Notes: generated from the sequence alone by a model not told the origin. DNA of 64,000 nt from Nitrospiraceae bacterium (GCA_020632635.1 JACKFE010000001.1:124001-188000); one strand, 5' to 3'; shown: positions 51,522 to 60,461, numbered from the stretch's first letter. Program-made: numbers and translations.

Positions 51522-51956
51522 ATGATGTCCACTCACCCTCACCTCGGACTTCGGCGCATCAGTCTCTGGCTTCTGACTGCGGGAATGATTGTAGCCGGAG
51601 GCCTGGCGCCCGCCACCGCCCAAGTTCAACAAGACGTGCATGTCACCATTCAGGATTACACGTTTCGCACAACTCAAATGCCTCTTCAGCTACATACCGA
51701 CACCTATATTTACATCAAAAATTTGGATGAAGTGCGCCATGACTTTGGCTCAACCCTGTTTTCAAATACCCTCACCCATGTGGACAATAATGGGGTTGTC
51801 GCCTATGGGAAAGGCATAGAAGGGGCCTATCTCGACCCTGGGAAGGAAGCCGTCATCCATTTGATCATCGAAAAACCCGGGCGATTTCAATTTCAATGTT
51901 CCATCCATCAAGACATGAAAGGAGAAATACTCCTTCTTACCGTGGACGCCGTTTAA
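51522..51956 (+). CDS. Small periplasmic cupredoxin-domain protein
   Basis: 144 residues; a GGAGAG ribosome site precedes it. The signal peptide (LWLLTAGMIVAGGLAPATAQ) is clear. The fold is that of a plastocyanin-like domain, with possible copper ligands His73 (VRHDFGS), Cys126, His129 and Met132 (FQCSIHQDMKGE). The spacing C-x2-H-x2-M is shorter than in plastocyanin (C-x2-H-x4-M) but resembles other envelope cupredoxins. It lies between hsp20 and a universal stress gene and probably carries electrons or binds copper. Confidence 0.82.
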   Translation: MMSTHPHLGLRRISLWLLTAGMIVAGGLAPATAQVQQDVHVTIQDYTFRTTQMPLQLHTDTYIYIKNLDEVRHDFGSTLFSNTLTHVDNNGVVAYGKGIEGAYLDPGKEAVIHLIIEKPGRFQFQCSIHQDMKGEILLLTVDAV

Positions 51957-52068
51957 AGACTGCCGCAATCGACCTGGTAGAGGGAGTGGCTTTCAAGGTT
52001 CACCATTCGGCTTATTCATATTTTCTTTCTCACGACATCGCCGTGACATCGAAAGGGACGAAACGCGT

Positions 52069-53031
52069 ATGATCAAATTTGCGACCAACATTGTGTTCGC
52101 GACCGATTTCTCTGACAGTTCCAAGCCGGCGTTTCGTTATTCACGGGAATGGGCCAACGCATTGGATTCTGCCCTGATGCTGATCAATGTCCAAGCTCTT
52201 CAGCCCGGCCTCGACATCGATGCCGCTGTGTCTCAACGCTTTTTTGATGAACAACGAGAGGCTGCCAAGTCCCAATTGGACGAACTGCTGACCGAGGCCA
52301 GGAAGGAGCGAGCCTCGACCGCCGCGCAACTCCTGACTGGTATGCCATCTGAACAAATTTGCCTATTTGCCAAGGAACAGAATAGCGACTTGATTGTCAT
52401 GGGCACCCACGGGTGGTCGGGAATCGATCGAGTATTATTTGGCAGTGTGGCTGAACGAGTCGTCAACCAGGCTCCCTGTCCAGTCTTATCGATTCCCTTA
52501 CAAAAACCTGCCGAAGTGGCTGGCATGCATACCTTGAATCCGGCTCCTCGCCAGATCATTCTCCCTCTGGACTTTTCAGACTGCTCAATGGATGCGTACG
52601 AATATGCCGTGCAGGTGGCCAAATGGTTTGATGCCTCCATCACCTTGGTCTATGCGATTGAACCCCTTTCGTATAGCCTGGATTTCACCTTAACCCATCC
52701 TCTGCAGGACAAGGCCAATCGGAAAAAAATTCAAGATCGCCTTATCCAACTTACCGAAGTCCTGACCAAAGAAGGCATGACCGCCCAATATGAAATATCC
52801 GAACAGCCGGCCATGGAGGCGACACTGGAAATCAGTATGTCCAGGCAAGCTGATTTGATCATCATGGGAACTCATGGGCGTAAAGGGTTGTCAAAGCTGG
52901 TCATGGGCAGCATTACCGGTAAAGTCTTACAACACAGCCCCTATCCGGTTTTAACCGTTAAAAGTCCAAAATTTGCGGGAGGCCACCACCCGATTACTGG
53001 CTCAAGTTCCACTGCCACGGCTCACTCATAA
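52069..53031 (+). CDS. Universal stress protein, two UspA domains
   Basis: 320 residues. Domain 1 (about 1-145) begins TNIVFATDFSDSSKPAFRYS and has GTHG-x9-GS. Domain 2 (about 165-300) begins ILPLDFSDCSMDAYEYAVQV and has GTHG-x9-GS. Both loops are complete, unlike those in the 49911 product. About 20 hydrophilic residues end the chain. No sigma-54 site was seen directly upstream, so it may be transcribed with hsp20 and the cupredoxin or from an unseen promoter. The gene after it is 17 bases away. Confidence 0.9.
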   Translation: MIKFATNIVFATDFSDSSKPAFRYSREWANALDSALMLINVQALQPGLDIDAAVSQRFFDEQREAAKSQLDELLTEARKERASTAAQLLTGMPSEQICLFAKEQNSDLIVMGTHGWSGIDRVLFGSVAERVVNQAPCPVLSIPLQKPAEVAGMHTLNPAPRQIILPLDFSDCSMDAYEYAVQVAKWFDASITLVYAIEPLSYSLDFTLTHPLQDKANRKKIQDRLIQLTEVLTKEGMTAQYEISEQPAMEATLEISMSRQADLIIMGTHGRKGLSKLVMGSITGKVLQHSPYPVLTVKSPKFAGGHHPITGSSSTATAHS

Positions 53032-53048
53032 AGAACAAACCTGGCCAC

Positions 53049-54407
53049 ATGACCATTGAGACACACCCGAACATGCCTCACGAAGAAGAAGGCCTACACT
53101 GTCTCCTAAGGCGCCTGAGAGAACAATCCCTGCAGGTTGATTTTCAAAACCAGCGCCAAATGGCGCTGGGCATGGCCTTAGAACCTTATCTGGCTCCCTT
53201 GACGGCCCAATATCTAGCGCCTCTGGAGGAAGAGATTGAGCTAGCCGAATGGTACCTCTTTGCGGATTATTTTCCGACGGATGGACATCCGTCCTTAGTC
53301 GAACAGATTCGCGACAACATCACCGACCATGTCCCAGAAGAAGAGCGCGTATGGCTCGATCCCGTCCGACATTCCTATATGGATGTGTTACGCATTACAG
53401 GGACGGATTCCACCACCCAACCTCATCGTCTTGACCTTCAATCTATGGGCGATAACCAAGAATTTCAAGTTTTCCACCCTATCAGCCCGGAATTTCAACA
53501 AGGACGAGTTCTGCTGACCAGGCTCATCCGTGGATCTTCCACGACGTATCTACCGGGCTCCCCTCTGGTCTTATCTTCCGCCATGGGGAATACCTTATTA
53601 TCATTCACCCATGATCTGAGGCGGCACCTGGAATTTGGCACAGGAAATTTCGCCCTGGCAGAATGGCCGGAATTTACGAAACAGTATGGGTATCTCCTGA
53701 TTTGGAGTTTAGCGAGGCTCCGGGGAGGAGCCATGGCGGTCGCAGATGCGCAAGTTACCTATTGGACCGAAATAGGGGACCCATTTTTTTATGCCATCGC
53801 CATTTATGCACACCATGCGTTTCGAGTATTGGCCGCGGGATTAGAAGAGTGGAAGAACTGGGAACCGCAAGACCCAGGCCATCAACAATCCTCCCACCCT
53901 TCCGGAGATTCGGAAATACGCAGATGGGTGTTCAAAGCACCCAGCGCCAAACCCACCTCCTATGCCCTAGCCAAAATCACCCTCACCCCCACTCAACTGA
54001 TCGTTGAAGGAGATTCGGCAAGCCGCCTGGATTCTCTCAAACACCAATTGGCAGCTACGTTTGGGTTCTCACTGCACTTCATGGGAGAAACGGTTATCCC
54101 TCCCCCTCATTCCCCACCTCACGTGGATTTATTGGCGGATCACTACGTCGCCCCGCCCGTAACCGTCTCCACAGCTGAAGAGGCAAAGATGTTGGCCTCT
54201 TTTTTAGAAACGGTTTATTTAGAATGGGCGGAACAACCCTGCCCTGCACTCGACAATGAAACCCCTCGACATGTGGCTCGCGACCCTCAGAAACGCCCAC
54301 ACATCGCCACACTCATCAATCAAATGGAAGAACAGGATCTCGGACTCCAACGAACAGGACAACGAGCGTATGACTATGGAATCCTCAGGTCTCATGTCGG
54401 ATTATAG
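53049..54407 (+). CDS. Conserved hypothetical protein with Xre/MbcA/ParS-like C-terminal segment
   Basis: 452 residues, soluble. The first 120 residues are helical (EIELAEWYLFADYFPTDGHP). The middle is strand-rich (about 130-300). The C-terminal stretch WAEQPCPALDNETPRHVARD, then PQKRPHIATLINQMEEQDLG, resembles the MbcA/ParS-like toxin-binding domain and its 'ALxGxTPxxAxxDPxxR' pattern. No DNA-binding helix was seen, so an antitoxin role is doubtful; such segments also end larger proteins of unknown function. It is 17 bases after the universal stress gene and 14 before hydB, so it may be transcribed with the hydrogenase gene. Confidence 0.6.
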   Translation: MTIETHPNMPHEEEGLHCLLRRLREQSLQVDFQNQRQMALGMALEPYLAPLTAQYLAPLEEEIELAEWYLFADYFPTDGHPSLVEQIRDNITDHVPEEERVWLDPVRHSYMDVLRITGTDSTTQPHRLDLQSMGDNQEFQVFHPISPEFQQGRVLLTRLIRGSSTTYLPGSPLVLSSAMGNTLLSFTHDLRRHLEFGTGNFALAEWPEFTKQYGYLLIWSLARLRGGAMAVADAQVTYWTEIGDPFFYAIAIYAHHAFRVLAAGLEEWKNWEPQDPGHQQSSHPSGDSEIRRWVFKAPSAKPTSYALAKITLTPTQLIVEGDSASRLDSLKHQLAATFGFSLHFMGETVIPPPHSPPHVDLLADHYVAPPVTVSTAEEAKMLASFLETVYLEWAEQPCPALDNETPRHVARDPQKRPHIATLINQMEEQDLGLQRTGQRAYDYGILRSHVGL

Positions 54408-54421
54408 AAACGTCGATTACC

Positions 54422-55543
54422 ATGGACCCATCTGCTGAATACAATTCTTCTCCTCACTTGCTCGCACGTCACGATTTCCCTCAACTCCTCCAAGTCCTGA
54501 CTCATGGCGGCTATCGTATTTTAGGCCCCACGATTTCAGAAGGAACCGTTCAGTGGAAAGAGATTCGCACAGTGAACGATCTTCCAGTGGGGTGGACAGA
54601 TCAACAAGATCCGGGAAAGTACCGGCTTGAGCCCAAGAAGAGTCCACGAGTTTTTAATGTGGTCCATGGTCCGGATTCACTGAAACCCTTGACGTTCGCG
54701 CCACGCGAAACGTTATTGACCTTGGATCGAAAGAACAACACGTTTGCTGCCCGAGAAATAATGCCCGAAACCCCACCAACGGCAATCTTGGGAGTACGAG
54801 CCTGCGATCTGGCTGGGTTGGCGACACAAGATCAAATTTTTTTAAAGGGCCCCTTTTCCGATCCCTACTATCGACAACGCCGTGAAAATCTTTTCCTGGT
54901 GGCGGTCAATTGCACCAGGGCTCACGCCACCTGTTTTTGCGCCTCGATGGAAACAGGCCCCAAAGCTCAGGAAGGATATGACCTTTGCCTCACAGAGGCA
55001 GATGATGATTTTGTGATTGAGGCCGGCACCCAAGCAGGGCTGAAAGTCTTGGAACAGCTGCCTAGTTCTCTTGCGAGCAATGAACGCCTCTCACAGGATG
55101 ATGAACGGATACAAGCCTGCGCGGATAGTCAGACCCGCAGCCTCCCCCTCGCATCCTTTCCGGATATTCTGTATGACGCCCACGATCATCCACGGTGGGA
55201 CCAGGTCGCGGCACGCTGTCTTTCCTGTACGAACTGCACCATGGTCTGTCCCACCTGTTTTTGTCATGGCGTGCAGGAGACTCCGTCCTTGGACTTCCAG
55301 CATTCTGAGCACACCCGTGTGTGGGACTCCTGCTTTACACCCGACCATGGCTATATTCATGGAAAAAACTTCCGGCCTACGATTAAGGACCGGTACCGAA
55401 TGTGGCTCACCCATAAATTGGCTGCTTGGGTCGATCAGTTCGGCACGTCGGGCTGCGTCGGGTGCGGTCGGTGCATCACCTGGTGTCCTGTGGGCATCGA
55501 CCTGACCGAGGAAGTGCTGGCTCTCCAAGACACCCCCCTTTGA
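54422..55543 (+). CDS. hydB: Group 3b-type [NiFe] hydrogenase, iron-sulfur (beta) subunit
   Basis: 373 residues. It passes electrons between the hydrogenase module and the flavin module in the cytoplasm. Two ferredoxin-type [4Fe-4S] motifs are visible: CLSCTNCTMVCPTCFC (about 266-281) and CVGCGRCITWCPVG (about 344-357). Other Cys occur in VNCTRAHATCFCAS and GVRACDLAG. This matches HydB-type subunits. Elsewhere hydB is normally followed directly by hydG, hydD and hydA; here 3.2 kb of opposite-strand genes come between. The start is 14 bases after the previous gene. Confidence 0.9.
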   Translation: MDPSAEYNSSPHLLARHDFPQLLQVLTHGGYRILGPTISEGTVQWKEIRTVNDLPVGWTDQQDPGKYRLEPKKSPRVFNVVHGPDSLKPLTFAPRETLLTLDRKNNTFAAREIMPETPPTAILGVRACDLAGLATQDQIFLKGPFSDPYYRQRRENLFLVAVNCTRAHATCFCASMETGPKAQEGYDLCLTEADDDFVIEAGTQAGLKVLEQLPSSLASNERLSQDDERIQACADSQTRSLPLASFPDILYDAHDHPRWDQVAARCLSCTNCTMVCPTCFCHGVQETPSLDFQHSEHTRVWDSCFTPDHGYIHGKNFRPTIKDRYRMWLTHKLAAWVDQFGTSGCVGCGRCITWCPVGIDLTEEVLALQDTPL

Positions 55544-55568
55544 TCACCCCAGACTGATCTAAACGCTT

Positions 55569-56606
55569 TTAAGCACTGGCGAAAGGATTATTGCGGAACC
55601 ATGCCAACTGTCCATGTGTCAGTTGGTCTTCTCCATTTCGGTTGTTCCCCGCAGCCATCAGACTCTCGCCGTTCGGCACATGTTCTCCACACCCCGTCAA
55701 GGCATGACCAAGTTCATGCGCCAGGGTGGTAGGATACGTGGCCATCCCTTCATTAGGCGGGTTCATCGTAATCGTCACGATCGGACGAGCCGGGACATAG
55801 CCATTGTAATCTTGACCGGCCCGAAGCGTATAACCCTGTACGTCGGCCTGATCGTAATGATTGAGGTAGACCACATCAATTGATCCGGCAGGAACTCCTT
55901 GTACGGCATTACAATAGGTAATTAACCGGTCTCGGCACGAACCCTCCGTGGAAAATGTCCGGCGTAAGTGCTGGGGGACTTGGGGAAGATCAGGCGCCAA
56001 AATCGACTGACCCTGTGCCGTCTGACTGACCAGAATGAGATTTTTATTTCGTCGCTCAACGGTCAAATTGCCATCACGGAAAGCGCGATCTTGATTGGCA
56101 TTGGCAATATGCTGATTAATTCTCCCATTAATACCCTCGGCATCGGCAACACCCAGAGCCATTCCCACGGGTATCAAAAAATACACGTTTACGGTCATCA
56201 AACGTGGAGGCAGGCCACCTACCCCATGCGCCGCCAAATTCGATAAATCGGCATTTCGCTGTGGTTCGAACATTCCTCCACAAATGTGGTTTAAATCCAG
56301 GGTAACCGATTGATGTAGGGCCTGTACCGCACTGGTGTAACGGGGAGGGATCGCAGCCGGAACATGATCTAAATAATGGCGTGTATCCTGTAAAAGCTCA
56401 CTTAACAATGTGACTTTATGAAAGGTACTATCCGCGACAGCATTCTGAACTGCTTCAACTGATGCGTCAAACCCTTTCAGATCAGTCCAACCTTGATCCG
56501 GCCCCTGGTAGCGCCGAAACCGTGGGTGGGCCTGTCCCACACACGGAACATGAATATGCACATGATCAACACGCCGAGTCTCCTTCCATTGAGCCAAACT
56601 CATCAT
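55569..56606 (-). CDS. Putative zincin metallopeptidase inserted in the hydrogenase cluster
   Basis: 345 residues from ATG at 56606, where GGAGG lies eight bases upstream; an extension to 56645 is possible. There is no signal peptide. The active site is LAHELGHALTGCGEHVPNGE, an HExxH with a possible third His eight residues after the second. SLMAAGNNRNGEDQLTHGQL downstream looks like a metzincin Met-turn. The usual HExxHxxGxxH spacing is not exact, so the third ligand is tentative. The rest is unfamiliar. It is transcribed against the hydrogenase genes. Confidence 0.65.
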   Translation of the reverse strand: MMSLAQWKETRRVDHVHIHVPCVGQAHPRFRRYQGPDQGWTDLKGFDASVEAVQNAVADSTFHKVTLLSELLQDTRHYLDHVPAAIPPRYTSAVQALHQSVTLDLNHICGGMFEPQRNADLSNLAAHGVGGLPPRLMTVNVYFLIPVGMALGVADAEGINGRINQHIANANQDRAFRDGNLTVERRNKNLILVSQTAQGQSILAPDLPQVPQHLRRTFSTEGSCRDRLITYCNAVQGVPAGSIDVVYLNHYDQADVQGYTLRAGQDYNGYVPARPIVTITMNPPNEGMATYPTTLAHELGHALTGCGEHVPNGESLMAAGNNRNGEDQLTHGQLAWFRNNPFASA

Positions 56607-56879
56607 GCCGCTATCCTCCAGGCAGAGAAAAGAACCCCTAGACACTCATGAGCAGACACGAATACCCTGTCTGAACAAATTGCCTCGCCCACCTCAACTC
56701 GGACCATCGATTCCCTCTAAAGGGAACGGACAGCCCAAATTCCCCATCGTGGTCGTGGTCCTTAAGGCATCTTTCGGCTTGTTCTTGGAAATCTTTACTG
56801 ATTTTTCTCCAATTCTGGCTCACAAACCAGGAACAATGATCTCCCCTCTAACTCCTGAACCATAGGTTGTTAAGGTTCC

Positions 56880-57284
56880 CTAACGACCGGTTGGGGTTTG
56901 GGTTTGCCCCGGCTGGGTAGGTAACACCACACAAGGCCCGCAATTTTCCGTATACGCATGATCCGGTGTACCAGGCTCTCCCAAGCAATGAATGAATTTT
57001 GAACTGCATTGTTGAGTCCCATCCTGACCATTCATTTTGCAGGCACGACTAAAACTCGATGTGGTCATGGGCCCAACCTGACTGGATCCGATGGGACATT
57101 GAGGATTCGGGGGTGGCGCCGGAGTCCCTCCCCCCTTTTTCCCAAATGCCTTCACATCCTGAGACTGCAGAGGATTCAATTCTTGCATCTCCATTTCTCG
57201 TGCATGGCTCACATCGAACAGACCTGCCACCATCAACAACAATCCCATTCCACCTAAAAGAGTTTTCATCCGTAGATACTTCAT
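56880..57284 (-). CDS. Hypothetical secreted Cys-containing protein
   Basis: 134 residues. The signal peptide (TLLGGMGLLLMVAGLFDVSHA) is clear, so it is exported. The mature part is small, with a Pro-rich stretch (GGGTPAPPPNPQCPIGSS) and five further Cys (RACKMN, QQCSSKFIHCLGE, ENCGPCVVL) likely to form disulfides. No family is recognised. It lies between the zincin gene and the small membrane protein on the same strand. Confidence 0.6.
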   Translation of the reverse strand: MKYLRMKTLLGGMGLLLMVAGLFDVSHAREMEMQELNPLQSQDVKAFGKKGGGTPAPPPNPQCPIGSSQVGPMTTSSFSRACKMNGQDGTQQCSSKFIHCLGEPGTPDHAYTENCGPCVVLPTQPGQTQTPTGR

Positions 57285-57618
57285 GTTATTCCCTCCATAA
57301 AAGATGTGATTAGGCTATCACCCATTCCATTACTGGAAGATTTGAAATACCCGAATACACGTCAATTCGCTTCGTTGCAGTTTCCATTCCACGACCATGT
57401 CTCTGTGGAATAAAAATTTCTCCCTGAATATCAACGTGTTTTGGGAAGAGTATTCTGCTGAACCGCACGAATTACCTACGACCGAGATACTCGAAGTATC
57501 CATTCGGATACCAGTGCAATCTTCAAGCGGCAGGCACGAATTCTTACAGAAAGGGAGAATCAGAGAGGCTGGACAGGAATATGGGGAAAGAAAATGACCC
57601 TATGAATAGGAGACCCCT
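57285..57618. other. Intergenic stretch, nothing recognised
   Basis: About 334 bases inside the opposite-strand block. An open frame at 57397-57597 (+) has no ribosome site or family likeness. No promoter match, repeat or RNA fold was noticed. Confidence 0.4.
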
Positions 57619-58056
57619 CTATGGAGTCTTTTTGAGGTGAACGAGGAGCTCTTTGCGAATGTGATCGGTGGCGTCACGTAGGTTTGGCTGAATGAGTTTT
57701 ACACCATTGGTAATCAGCGACTTGGCAATGCCTCCGCTTATTGCCAGCAACAAGACCGTTAAAATCAATCCTACCACGTAATAAAAAGAGTCCGGGATTG
57801 TGAGCGTTTCCGTTGCTCCCTTGATTGTGATCGTCAAGGATTCCAATGGCATAAGATTGGAGATCATTTCTTTGGTGCCATCTCCCGTTAGTAAGGCATA
57901 GATCATGGTGATGACCCAACACGCGACTATAACCCCAACCACTAAAAGACCCATCCCGATCATGGGGATATATTGGGAAGGTTTATTTGATTCGGAAGGA
58001 TCAGTCCAATTGGCATCCATCATATTTCTGTCTGTTCGAATCGGCACAAAAGGCAT
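57619..58056 (-). CDS. Hypothetical membrane protein, two helices
   Basis: 145 residues. Hydrophobic helices are at about 30-56 (PMIGMGLLVVGVIVACWVIT) and 90-112 (YYVVGLILTVLLLAISGGIA). The loop between them carries TITIKGATETLTIPD, and a charged helix follows (NLRDATDHIRKELLVHLKK). No family is known to me. It is the right-most intact gene of the opposite-strand block. The start is ATG at 58056; ATG at 58023 or 58020 are alternatives. Confidence 0.6.
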   Translation of the reverse strand: MPFVPIRTDRNMMDANWTDPSESNKPSQYIPMIGMGLLVVGVIVACWVITMIYALLTGDGTKEMISNLMPLESLTITIKGATETLTIPDSFYYVVGLILTVLLLAISGGIAKSLITNGVKLIQPNLRDATDHIRKELLVHLKKTP

Positions 58057-58115
58057 AAGTCATCCTCTCTTACTCGTTGTTCTGACTGCTGGAGATTAAC
58101 TCCTTACAGACAGTA

Positions 58116-58452
58116 TTAAGGACATTCCTGCCTCCCGTGATGTTCATCATGCTCCTAGAGCCATTTCGTGGTAGTCTGATGAATATTTATTACTGAGTGA
58201 TAAATCCCTTTCGGACTAGAGATTTCATCTCCCGATTCAGTAATACCCGTTTTTTTCCCGATAGTCACTCGCCATTTTCCTTCCACGACCGTCACTAATT
58301 CGTTAGTCGAATGGACGAAGTTGTTCCCCTCCTACCCCTACAGGATCGACAACCACATCGCAGGGCAGGAATAGCCCCGCCGGTTCCAAGATCGGACAAC
58401 TTCTTTCATACTTCAATGGAAGCCAAAATTTTTGACGGACGATAGTCTCCAT
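58116..58452 (-). pseudogene. Cupin-domain protein, frameshifted and stopped
   Basis: From ATG at 58452 the minus strand reads METIVRQKFWLPLKYERSCP, then ILEPAGLFLPCDVVVDP, and stops. The rest of the domain is in a second frame: FVHSTNELVTVVEGKWRVTI, SGDEISSPKGIYHSVINIHQ and TTTKWL, then TAG at 58155-58157. The cupin landmarks (H-x-x-x-E, the 'VVEGKWxVxIG' strand, 'GDEixxPKGxxHSVIN') are all readable, so the gene decayed recently. The end at 58116 is the next in-frame stop. It occupies most of the long gap before hydG. Confidence 0.65.
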
Positions 58453-58535
58453 TGAGACAAAATGAGAGAATAAAAAATCTGATTACCACGCAGTCCAGGA
58501 ACATACTCTTCATAATCCATGTCTTCATTTCCTCT

Positions 58536-58551
58536 TGGCGCCGATTTTGCT
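58536..58551 (+). promoter_or_regulatory. Possible sigma-54 promoter upstream of hydG
   Basis: TGGCGC-CGATT-TTGCT keeps GG, GC and the spacing and differs from consensus only at the fifth base. It ends 169 bases before the hydG ATG, a longer leader than at the stress genes. It is the only plausible promoter I could find for hydG-hydD-hydA in this gap. Confidence 0.42.
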
Positions 58552-58720
58552 GTCTTCATTCCTTAGGAGTGCCCTATTCATCCTTTTTGAGGATTAATGC
58601 TACAGTACTTTTCCATATTATGGCAAAGAAGTGATCTTCAGGGAAATCAAGAGCGGAACGACGCATTTCCAATCTAGCCTGAAAACAAATCTGCACCATT
58701 GAATTTTATCGTGCTGGGGT

Positions 58721-59557
58721 ATGACTCATAATCCCTATCTCATTCAACCGGCTATCATCGTGGATAGGCGACAGGAATCCACGGATATTGTAACGTTTCG
58801 CCTGCAACTGACCGACCCAACCATCCAGAAGGCATATCGCTTTGAAGCGGGACAGTTCAACATGTTGTACGTTTTCGGTGTGGGTGAGGTGGCGATTTCC
58901 ATAGTATCCGACCCCGAAGAACCGGACTTTCTGGACCATACGATTCGCATCGTGGGGCGGACGACCCAAGTCTTAGGTAATATGCAAAAAGGCGAAACCG
59001 TTGGTGTCCGTGGTCCCTTTGGAATCGGATGGCCGATGAAGGACGCGCAAGGCAAGGATGTGCTTATTGTCACCGGAGGATTGGGATGCGCTCCAGTCGT
59101 CGGAGCGATCGAATACATTTTCCGAAGACGAGAAGAGTATGGGACTCTAACCATCCTCCACGGGGTGAAGACCCCCCACGATTTGCTCTACCGGGAACGG
59201 TTTGATGCCTGGCGCCATCAACCCCGGACCACGGTGCTCCTAACCAGTGACGAACCCGGGAAAACCTGGCATAACCATGTGGGAGTGGTCACTGAGTTAT
59301 TTGACCAACTCCGATTATCCCCAGACAACACACTCGTCATGATGTGCGGACCGGAAATTATGATGCGGATTGCCTGCCATACCTTAGCGCATCAGGGACT
59401 CCGTCCCGATTCCATGTATGTATCCTTGGAAAGGCATATGGAATGCGGGATTGGACTTTGCGGTCATTGTCAGCTAGGACCGTTTTTTTTGTGCAAGGAT
59501 GGGCCCGTCATGCGGTTGGATCGGCTTATTCCGTTTTTGGGGAAAGGTGGGGTATGA
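58721..59557 (+). CDS. hydG: Group 3b-type hydrogenase, FAD/NAD(P)-binding (gamma) subunit
   Basis: 278 residues of the ferredoxin-NADP reductase type. The FAD domain has FEAGQFNMLYVFGVGEVAIS; the nucleotide domain has IVTGGLGCAPVVGAIEYI and MCGPEIMMR. Four Cys near the end (MECGIGLCGHCQLG and FFLCKDGPV) bind a [2Fe-2S] cluster. It passes electrons between the iron-sulfur subunit and NAD(P)H in the cytoplasm. hydD begins 31 bases after its stop. Expression may come from the sigma-54-like site at 58536. Confidence 0.92.
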   Translation: MTHNPYLIQPAIIVDRRQESTDIVTFRLQLTDPTIQKAYRFEAGQFNMLYVFGVGEVAISIVSDPEEPDFLDHTIRIVGRTTQVLGNMQKGETVGVRGPFGIGWPMKDAQGKDVLIVTGGLGCAPVVGAIEYIFRRREEYGTLTILHGVKTPHDLLYRERFDAWRHQPRTTVLLTSDEPGKTWHNHVGVVTELFDQLRLSPDNTLVMMCGPEIMMRIACHTLAHQGLRPDSMYVSLERHMECGIGLCGHCQLGPFFLCKDGPVMRLDRLIPFLGKGGV

Positions 59558-59588
59558 GCATACCAAATCCTTATGATCTTTTTTTTAA

Positions 59589-60461
59589 ATGGAATCCGAC
59601 AAACTATCATACGGGATCATGAACAATTCATCCTCAGATACACCCCATCCATCTAGCAATCCTCCTCGGCCTCGAATTGCCGTGGTGAAATTTGCCTCGT
59701 GTGATGGCTGTCAGCTCAGTATGCTAAATATGGAAGACGATCTCCTAGCTTTGGGAGACGCCCTGGACATCGCCTATTTCCCGGAAGCTTCCAGCGACAT
59801 GCGCAGTGGACCGTATGACATCACGTTTGTCGAAGGTTCAATCACCTGTCCAGAGGATATTCCTCGAATTTTCGATCTCCGCCGGGAATCGAAATACCTC
59901 ATCACCATTGGCGCCTGTGCGACATCAGGCGGAATTCAAGCTCTTCGAAACTGGGCGGATGTTGAAGCCTTCGCGCAAGCTGTCTACCCCAACCCTGAGT
60001 ATATTCATAGCTTGAGCACCTCAACGCCCATCTCGGAACATGTTACAGTCGATTATGAATTGTGGGGGTGCCCAATAGACAAGCACCAATTGCGCCGCGT
60101 CCTCACGGATTTATTGAGCGGAGTGGTTCCCCGTCTCCCTGTGCACAGCGTTTGCCTTGAATGTAAACGGCAAGGACATGTGTGCGTACTGGTCTCCAAA
60201 GGCCTGCCTTGCCTGGGCCCCGTGACCCGCACGGGGTGTGGAGCGATCTGTCCCGGAATGGGCCGCGATTGTTACGGGTGTTTTGGCCCCGCTGAACAGG
60301 ATAGAGTCCTACCAGGCATGGCCCCGAACACATCTTCCTTGGCCACCCGGTTTCAAAAACACCTCAATCTGATTCCCATCGAAGTCCTTCGCCGGTTCCG
60401 AGGGATCAATGGATCGGTTCAATCTTTTAGCAAGGAAAGCGATGCCTGGGAATCCCGATAA
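59589..60461 (+). CDS. hydD: Group 3b-type [NiFe] hydrogenase small (delta) subunit
   Basis: 290 residues. The proximal cluster ligands are SCDGCQLSM (Cys38, Cys41), the GACATSGG Cys and those of the Cys-rich LPCLGPVTRTGCGAICPGMG and CYGCFGP stretch. The two outer clusters use CLECKRQGHVC. There is no Tat signal, so the enzyme is cytoplasmic. An ATG at 59619 is an alternative start. It overlaps hydA by 20 bases if hydA begins at 60442. Confidence 0.92.
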   Translation: MESDKLSYGIMNNSSSDTPHPSSNPPRPRIAVVKFASCDGCQLSMLNMEDDLLALGDALDIAYFPEASSDMRSGPYDITFVEGSITCPEDIPRIFDLRRESKYLITIGACATSGGIQALRNWADVEAFAQAVYPNPEYIHSLSTSTPISEHVTVDYELWGCPIDKHQLRRVLTDLLSGVVPRLPVHSVCLECKRQGHVCVLVSKGLPCLGPVTRTGCGAICPGMGRDCYGCFGPAEQDRVLPGMAPNTSSLATRFQKHLNLIPIEVLRRFRGINGSVQSFSKESDAWESR

